The notes beneath the pieces were generated by a model, which saw only the letters and a program-made list of their open reading frames with translations, did not search any database and was not told the origin of the DNA. Positions 56,739-64,000 of a stretch of 64,000 nucleotides of DNA are shown here, in pieces. Origin of the DNA: Nageia nagi (lineage: Eukaryota > Pinophyta); assembly GCA_050084985.1 (NCBI GenBank), contig JBITNC010000001.1, positions 5,208,001-5,272,000 on the forward strand. The letters run 5' to 3'. A program made the translations under genes and the position numbers. Each line of letters starts with the position of its first letter. The stretch's first letter is position 1.

Positions 56739-59700
56739 TATTTTGAGTGTTATTATCGAGTAATACAATCTTTTGGTAGCTCTTTAGGGTCTCCACCTAC
56801 TAGAGAAAAGAATCCATCAACTGCTACTTCTAGTAGCTTGCCCAGAAGTGGATTTAGTTGCAGTCTCAATTGCTACCATCATGTCTGGAGGGAGAAATGA
56901 TTACATCCTTTTATTTAGTTCTCTCAATTCTTTATAATCAAGTTGTGAGAGGATGAGGGATACCGTGATCTTCTTAATATCTACTTTGAACCCTTCCAAT
57001 ACATCGCTTAGCTTTCTAGCATGTAAAAACTTTACAATGGCTTTTTGAGCCAACTCATTTATTTGCTACAGATCTAAGATTTGTGTCTCAGAAAAAAATT
57101 GTTCCAAAAATTGAATAGTATTGGCTACCCAATTGGTAGCACTACCCTATACATTCTTCTCTTCCCATATTGTGGATCTTTTATTTCAACTAAAAAATTA
57201 AATAATTTGTTAACAAATCCCAAGTTTGTTATGAGCTAGTGTTTATTTATGTCCATATTGAATGCTAGACTCTAGAGATCACAAATTTCTTGGATTCTTT
57301 TCTGATACGATTATTTAGGATTGGAGAAGACTATAGAAAACTCCTTTTTAGTCACTATTCTTAATTAAACTTTCATCCTTTCTAAAACTTTCCTAGGTAT
57401 ATCCAAACTTAGTTTATGAAGAGCAATTTGAGCATGAAATTCTTTAATGGCCTGTATAGGTTTCTGCTTGAGTAGATGCAAGTGAGATAATGTTATCATT
57501 CTATCATTAACTTGTTCTATCAAGGATTTACTAAAATTCTTCATTAGCAATAATAACTTCGCATTATCTTCTAATAGAACCTTATTTGCTGCATTAACTA
57601 TTTACATCTCAACCTCCATTTGTTTTATCTTTTAAGCATCCATAACTACAGCCTGAGCTTTGAGCTCTTTTATCACTTGGTTTGCAGTGTCTAACTTAGC
57701 TCTTGATGTTACCATGGTATTATCAAATTTAGTTTTCTATTTATCAAGCTTTATAAATAAATCTTTATTCTTATTCTGCAACCTAGCTATTGTCTTATCC
57801 ATAACAGAGCAGTCCTTCTTGTATTGATCAATCTTATTATTCATTTTCTCTATATTAGTCTCCATTGACTAAAGACTCTTTCCAACTACCATTGAAGTGT
57901 TAACCAGAAACCTAGATTGATCAATAGCTGGTGTACTCTGCATATTTACATTTATTACAATCATGGGAGTCAGCTCCAAATGCCTTTCTTTAAAAGGCAT
58001 CTGATTAATTTTCATATCTTCTATCTCTGTTACTTTGCTGAAAATTCTCAACTATTGCTTAGGGAGCATAGGAGATTTATTTACAAAAGTTGCCCAATCA
58101 ATGGGCTCTACAATTTGTGAAGAGAAAATAAATTTTATTTTCTCTTATGAGATAATAGGAATAAAAGAATGAGTGGAAATAATTTCACCTGCAATAGGTG
58201 TCTCAGCTTACTGAATTGATTAGGATTACCAAGGAGGAGTTAACTATTGAACTTCTAGTTTAGGTTCAACCTCTTCCATTACCTCACCTTATTCCTTAGG
58301 CTTATCCATTGGGCCAAAGTCCTTTTTAAATTCATCATCATCATCTCCATCATCTCTCGATCCTCCTCCAGGTGCCCCTATTACTATCTTTTCATCCTTA
58401 GGTATGCTTTCCCTGCTTTGTTGCATCTAGCTTTGTTGCATCTAGCTTTGTTCCTCTACTAAGGTTTCTTCTTGCTATTATTCCTAGGCTTGTCCTACAC
58501 CAGCAGCTTCTGTATCCTATAGTTCTTTAAACTCTTCAAGAACAAATTTTTTTTATTCTTGTATGACCACCTTTGGAACTTCTTCCATTGCCTCTAAAGG
58601 TGAGGTACAGTCATTTGTGACTATGACCTTATTGTAGTTGTCCAGGGCTTTTTAATGGGCTTTTGTTCCTTCTCTAATATCTGCTCTCTTTGAGTAACAT
58701 TTTGAATTTTTCTTTTCTTTTTGGGAGTAGGTTCCTAAGAAGAAGTGGTGGTATTCAAAGGATCTTCTTATCCCTTCTTTAGGACTCAAACCATGCCAGA
58801 TGTTTGCTCTAATTACACTGTCTTCTCCTCTATAGCAAGTTTCCTGCATAAATGAGGAGGAAGAGGCTGTCCCCACTCTAGCAGAGGATCTTTAGAATAC
58901 TCTACCTCCCAATATTTATCATATTTGAATTTTTCAAATAATTCACCTTCAATGTGGTGAATTTTTGTGGTGTATTCAAATCTAAATTTTGTGAAATAAT
59001 GAATTTTATTGGGACCCCACCCAAGATATGCTAATTGAGTGAGGACCTCTAGGTTGAGGACAAAATCTTGCCTCTTTTTCTTCTAGTTCCTATACTTTCT
59101 TATTCCTTCTAGATCCATCCAATCTTTATTTAAAGTTACAAATTCCCAATCTGGGTATAATTCTACCTCCTATTCTATTTTTTTTACAAAATACTCAATA
59201 TGAGGCCTACTATCATGGATGAATGCTGAGCATTTCTTGCTAGTCCTTATTAACTGAGTCATTTCCCTTGATGGGTGATACATCCATGCAGTTCCCACCT
59301 TATCTAATTTGAAATTTTGTACAATGAATTGGGTAATACTATCTATACATCCTATCTCTAATAGAGTAAAATTCTCAGTAGATGCCAGTATATTTATAAT
59401 AGACTCAAAATTGCCCCTAGCCCCATATTTACTGTCTATAGCATAAATTTCCCTACCTATCTCTATTGAATACAATTGGGGAGTAACATACTTGGGCAAA
59501 AAGAAGGGTTTTTCAAAATACCCATACCTTATTATTATGATGCAATCTCTTAAGAAGTACCAATCATCAATTTTATTCCCACCTTGTAGCTCCCTTATTG
59601 TGCTCTTGCACAGTCTACTGGAGAGTTTTCTACTCAAAATTTTCACTGTAATTGCATAGAACTTATCCATAAATTCATAGTAGGATCCATGCAACTTGGT

Positions 59701-60490
59701 CAAAACTGGCACCATCATGTCAATTAGCATCATTGCAGCACTGGAACTAGTTGGCTCAATTAGGAGCCCCACCTCTATAAGTTTGTCCAAATTTTGATGG
59801 ACAAAAAGCCACCAAAGATAGGAAGAATGTTTGAAGTCTAATTTTCCTATTTTGAATAAACATATCTTAATTTATTTAGATATGAAAGCCAATAAATCAT
59901 AGCAAACATGAGCTTTTAAGATATTATAGGCCATGCGCACCATGGCTTTGTCTGCTTTTATCTGGGTCTTCTTTCCCAAAATGATTACAAGTGCCTATAG
60001 CACTTCCCTATCTTTCCTTCTTTCAAAAAGAACTATTTGATAGCTTGATAAGATTTTTGCTTTTATGCTATCTTGGTATCTCCCACTAATCCAGCTTAGC
60101 ATCTCATCTTGATTGATGTAAAAATCATGCTTCTCCTTTTTCAAATCAATTTGTTTTTTTACATGAAATGTCCAATTTGCTGGAACAACAAATGCTTGGA
60201 CAATGGAGTTAGGAGAGTAATCTAGCACTACTTTGAATACTGGCTTAGAAGCATCTCCCTCTTCAATGCTCTTGAACATACCAATTTGGTACCCCTTTTG
60301 ATGATGCCTATATGCTAGGGAGTATAAGAGCTCAAGGCATGCAAAGGACTCATAGGGCACATAATATGCCAAGCCCTAGTCAATCATAATATCTCTTTTA
60401 GAATGAGGAAGAGATTTTCCTTTTCCACTCACTTTAGGTGTGCTGCACTTTAATAGAACATGGTTAGGGTCGGCTCTCCATGTATCCATG
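56739..60490 (-). pseudogene. Element 3 ORF3, decayed
   Basis: Starts near 60490 with MDTWRADPNHVLLKC and GKGKSLPHSKRD, matching the element 2 ORF3 N-terminus; then GLAYYVPYESF. SYLWWLFVHQN near 59820 is the conserved HQN block. At 59170-59790 are DDWYFLRDCIIIIRYGYF, then YAIDSKYGARGN, matching YIDSKYGAATKKR of element 2. A long acidic, Ser/Pro-rich linker (58900-58150) and coiled coils (57850-57360, including LMKNFSKSLIEQVNDRM) complete it. Stops are scattered, but the domain plan matches element 2 throughout. Function unknown. Confidence 0.8.
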
Positions 60491-61230
60491 TGACCAATTA
60501 CATCTTAGTCCAATTCACTCCTGGTGCATTCTCGAGATATTCTTCTTGTAGATCAAGTAGGTCAGTGTCGATTTGTTTCACTTCAACTATAAAGGATGAC
60601 TGAGAGGTCACCATGATATTATCACCTTTATTTAAACCTTTGGTAATCATTAAAAACTATAGTCTATGTAATGTGAGGTCTTGCAACTTCTCTCTTTCTC
60701 AATACAACTCGACTATGAAATCTCTCAACTTTGAATGCTCTAAAAACTTGAGTGCTAAAAATTAACTAAGTGTCAAACTATAGAGGATGGGAGGAGTTTT
60801 ATTTGTCCAAGGTTGACAAGATTTCCATTAATGGTAATTACTTCTTGAGGATCTTGAGACCCATGCACTGTATGGATTATGTTGGTATAGGTTGGATTAA
60901 TAAATTCAAAGCACACCAGACTTAATTTGTTGTACTTGTATAGTGGTTCATGAAATTCGAAGAAATCTTTTCTTAAATGTTGATTTATTTTAGTGACAGC
61001 TGGAAAACTTATTAGCATTAACTCTTGACTAAGCTAAATTAAAGTTGACAGCTAGGTAGTATGTCAACATTAACTTCTAATAAATTTGATCATTAAAGAT
61101 TATTAACTCTTCTTGAAAATTATGCAACACATTTTTTTTTGAAAATAAATATTTACAATATTTATAGAAATAAATATTTACATTATATAATATCTTATAT
61201 GGAATAGAAATTTACCTTATTGCCCTATAG
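60491..61230 (-). other. Element 3 spacer between integrase and ORF3
   Basis: Holds an open stretch of 81 codons at 60773-61018 (FPAVTKINQHLRKDFFEFHE) which I do not recognise and which has no counterpart in elements 1 or 2. Otherwise AT-rich, with no feature. Confidence 0.45.
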
Positions 61231-62340
61231 TATTTTAAATAGATCTTGTTGATGGGAATAGGTAATTCCCAAGACCTAGTAACATCTTGTAACTTGAACA
61301 CGTTATTTTGCATGTCCTAGGTAATGATGTAAGGCTCGATCCAAAGAGAGTCAAATTTTTGGTGTCTTCTAGGTTTTGTTCTTTCCTCATCCCATTTGAG
61401 AACAATATCACCCAATTCAAACTTCACTCGAGAAGACTTTTTTATCAAACCACCTCTTGACGATGTGCTGGCGATGTTGGAATGACTTGTATACTTTGTT
61501 TTGATCTTCCTCGAATTTCAAGAGCTGATAATATCTAAACTATAGTGACTCAAAGTCATGATCTTCCATTTTTTATAGAATTTTTAAAGCTAGTAACTCC
61601 ATGTGTATTGGCATGATTGGTCTTTTTCCATATACTAATGCATATGGGGATGTTTTAATTGCTGATTTTATACTAATTCTATCAACCCATAATGCATAGT
61701 CCAACTATGTATGCCATTATTTGGGATTCCCTTCAATTGTTCTCTTGATGATCCGGGTTAGATTTTTGTTAGTTGATTCAACTAACCCATTACACTATGG
61801 GTAATAGTTTGAAAAGAATAACCACTAGATTCCATATTGAGCTACAAAGCTTGATATATTGCCTTTAGTAAATTTAGAATCATTGTCTAACACTATATTC
61901 CATGGAATTTCAAAGTGGGTGATTATCCTTTTAATCATTTCTATCAACGCTTCTTGATTTGCATTTTTGCATCGCATGGCCTTTGACCATCTAGTGAAGT
62001 AATCTATTATAGTCAAAATAAATTTGTGGCCTACTAAGGAATTGGGGTTTATGACACTAATAAAGTCCATACCCTATTATTAAAAAGGCTCTTCAACTAT
62101 CACAGGTTTGAGAGACATGGCAGCTTATCTTCTCTTTCCCATAAATCTGTTGCACTTATCACATTCCTATGCAATCTTAAATGAATTCTAAAATATAGTG
62201 GGCCAATAATATCTAGCTTGTAACACCTTTGCTACTATAGTAGGTCCACTATTATGCCTGTTAGAGAATCCATAATGAAATTCATTCAATATTCTTTAGG
62301 ATTCATCTTCAATCACACATCTGAGATCTATCTAGAGCTT
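61231..62340 (-). pseudogene. Element 3 integrase, decayed
   Basis: Zinc-domain cysteines appear as CDKCNRFMGKRR near 62140. The core at 62070-61825 reads MDFISVINPNSLVGHKFILT and DYFTRWSKAM, then IVLDNDSKFTKG with the second Asp. The C-terminal domain near 61440-61320 reads GDIVLKWDEERTKPRRHQKF and IEPYII in a separate frame, the GPY-type tail with Gly changed to Glu. Broken by frameshifts. Confidence 0.88.
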
Positions 62341-62439
62341 TAGGGCACTTACCCATTTGAAAATAAATAATAATTTGCTTAATCCAATCACTTTCCTGAT
62401 TAAGTTTTTGTTCATCTTATGTAAAGTTTCAACCATAGT

Positions 62440-62935
62440 CTCATAGATAGCCCTACCTCTGATCAACTTGGTTGGCTTGATTTTTATATCATATTCCATT
62501 ATCTTAGTGATCTAACAAGCTCTTCCTTCACCTAGATCTCCTTGTATAATATAATTTCTTACATCTGGATGAATAGTATATACAAGGATTCTATTGTGGG
62601 AGACATAATGTTTAAACTTTTTAAGTCCTTTCATAATGGAAAATACTTGCTTTTCAATAAATGAGTACCTTTATTGGTGTTGATGCAGTGTCTGACTATG
62701 AAAGGAAATTAGGTGTTCCTCATTATTATCATCCTTATGTGCAAGAATTATAGCAATGCTCCTATCTGCTCCATGTGCATACATGATGAAATCTTTTGAC
62801 ATATTAGGGCTTTTAAGCATAGGAGCTTCTATTATAGCTTTTTTTATCTCTTTGAAGGCTACTTTTGCTCCATAAGACCAAGAAAATATAGCATCTTTTT
62901 TAGCATTGAAGTGATTGGAGACACAATTTTTAAAA
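62440..62935 (-). pseudogene. Element 3 classical Gypsy RNase H, catalytic aspartates missing
   Basis: Reads DFIMYAHGADRSIAIILAHK near 62800-62740 where active enzymes have TDAS, then RILVYTIHPDVRNYIIQGDL near 62590-62530, where TDH is expected. Same substitutions as in elements 1 and 2 (YAYGS; TIHLDVR). Confidence 0.82.
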
Positions 62936-64000
62936 AATTATTAATAAATTTTTTAACAAAATTGATCTGACCAAGGAATGACTATAAGGCCCTCTTGTTA
63001 GAGGGGAGTGGCAATGCCTCTATAGCTTTTACTCTGTTTGGATCAATTACTAACCCTTCTTTTAAGATAATGTGGCCAAGTAGCTTTCCTTAATTGACCA
63101 GAAAAACTAACTTTTTTGGGTTGATTGAAATGCCAAACTTCATGCATTTTTCAAAGACTGATATCAAATGTTCTAAATGGTCACTTCTACTTCTAGAGAA
63201 GATAATGATATTATCTAGATAAATCAATATGATCTTGTTTATTAGCTCACCAAATACATGATCCATGGCTCTTTGAAAAGTAGCTCTTGCATTAGAAAGA
63301 TCAAATGGCATCCTTTGAAAATCAAATGTGCCCCATTTAGTCATAAATGCTATCTTAAACTAATCTTCATCCTTCACCCAAATCTGGTTAAATCCTAAGT
63401 AACCATCTATCATTGAAAAATAACAAGCTCTGGCTACTGTGTGCAGGATTTGTTCCATAGGTGGGAGAGGATAATTATCTTTTAAGGACACTTTATTCAA
63501 ATCTCTAAAATCAACATAGAGTTTGATTTCTCCATTTTTCTTTCTTACAAGAACTAAATTTGCAACCTAAGAAGAATGCTTAATAGGATAAATGATTTTT
63601 GAATCAAGGAGTTTGATTAACTCCTGTTTCATAGTTTTTTCTATTTTTGGATTTATGATTCTCTGCTTTTGCCTGTATGGTTTAGCATCTAGCTCAAATT
63701 CAACCATGTTTTGGATGATGTCTTTGTCATATATCTTAAGATCATCATAAGTCCAAGCAATCACCTAGGAAAACTCATGATAAATCTGAGACATAGCAGC
63801 CTTTTCTTCACCAAAACATTCTAAACTAACTTTTATGAATTTATCAGGATCTACCTCCAGTTCAACATAATTCTCCTTCAAGATGATCGAATACTTCACC
63901 TTTAGGACATCTTTTGAATCAAATAGTCTTTCAAATGAGAGTAGTCCTTTTTGGTATTACATTATTTCTAAGCTGAATGGTGTCTAATTCTTGGAAATAG
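62936..64000 (-). pseudogene. Element 3 reverse transcriptase, decayed
   Basis: From the right edge inward: ERLFDSKDV linker, IAWTYDDLKIYDKDIIQN (63764), AKPYRQKQRIINPKIE, a frameshifted middle, then TKWGTFDFQRMPFDLSNARA (63344) and LIYLDNIIIFSRS. The catalytic box is YLDN, so the second Asp is lost. The end reads ISINPKKLVFLVN. The frame is split near 63560 and 63360. Confidence 0.9.

Larger units (their letters stand above)
55082..64000 (-). mobile_element. Element 3: decayed Ty3/Gypsy retrotransposon with third ORF, cut by right edge
   Basis: Minus strand, entering at 64000 in the linker just before RT. The order is RT, inactive classical RNase H, integrase, spacer, ORF3 and 3' LTR. It belongs to the lineage of elements 1 and 2 but is clearly diverged. 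Gag, protease and the extra RNase H, if present, lie beyond the window. Stops and frameshifts are frequent. Confidence 0.9.

Overview
The window looks like nuclear DNA of a gymnosperm, most likely a conifer. It is AT-rich, carries no intact host gene, and is filled with old, stop-riddled LTR retrotransposons, minisatellites, PPR-gene debris and a roughly 2 kb interstitial telomere-type array. The conifer call is an inference from composition and element types, not from a diagnostic gene.

Three elements of one Ty3/Gypsy lineage dominate. Element 1 (1-10971, minus strand) has its 5' LTR at 9463-10971 and runs off the left edge. Element 2 (21568-35824, plus strand) is complete, with LTRs of about 2.07 kb. 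Element 3 (55082-64000, minus strand) has its 3' LTR at 55082-56738 and runs off the right edge. In elements 1 and 2 the order is gag, protease, an extra (archaeal/plant-type) RNase H, reverse transcriptase, a classical Gypsy RNase H that lacks catalytic aspartates, integrase, then a long third ORF (ORF3, about 1,100-1,200 codons) between integrase and the 3' LTR. ORF3 is recognisable in all three elements. The element 2 LTR carries eight copies of a motif derived from TGACGTCA in each U3.

Between elements 1 and 2 (10972-21567) are a decayed PPR gene (about 11440-13500), three copies of a dispersed repeat (13960-14440), a decayed coiled-coil frame followed by an LTR-like promoter (14776-16520), two small degenerate tandem arrays (18314-19020), an LTR-like copy (from 20212) and a reverse-strand LTR-like fragment (21080-21560).

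Right of element 2 lies a decayed Ty1/Copia pol (36940-39335). Next comes the most unusual block, about 39.96-48.55 kb. It holds two convergent multi-exon-looking relict genes: a possible plant transposon/mobile-domain type protein with a coiled-coil C-terminus on plus, and a hAT-like transposase with acidic 20-residue repeats on minus. Four separate minisatellites share a period of about 24 bp and a GATGA(T/G)CATC core; they lie before, inside, between and after the two genes. Weakly similar inverted ends suggest that the block could be one large DNA transposon.

The rest holds a second copy of the 20212 LTR family (from 48824), the telomere-type array (49354-51408), an unrecognised Cys-rich protein gene (51684-52602), a 12-bp minisatellite, another PPR fragment and an unrecognised ORF (53799-54179). 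Domain calls rest on reading translated frames by eye; no alignment, database search or statistics were run.
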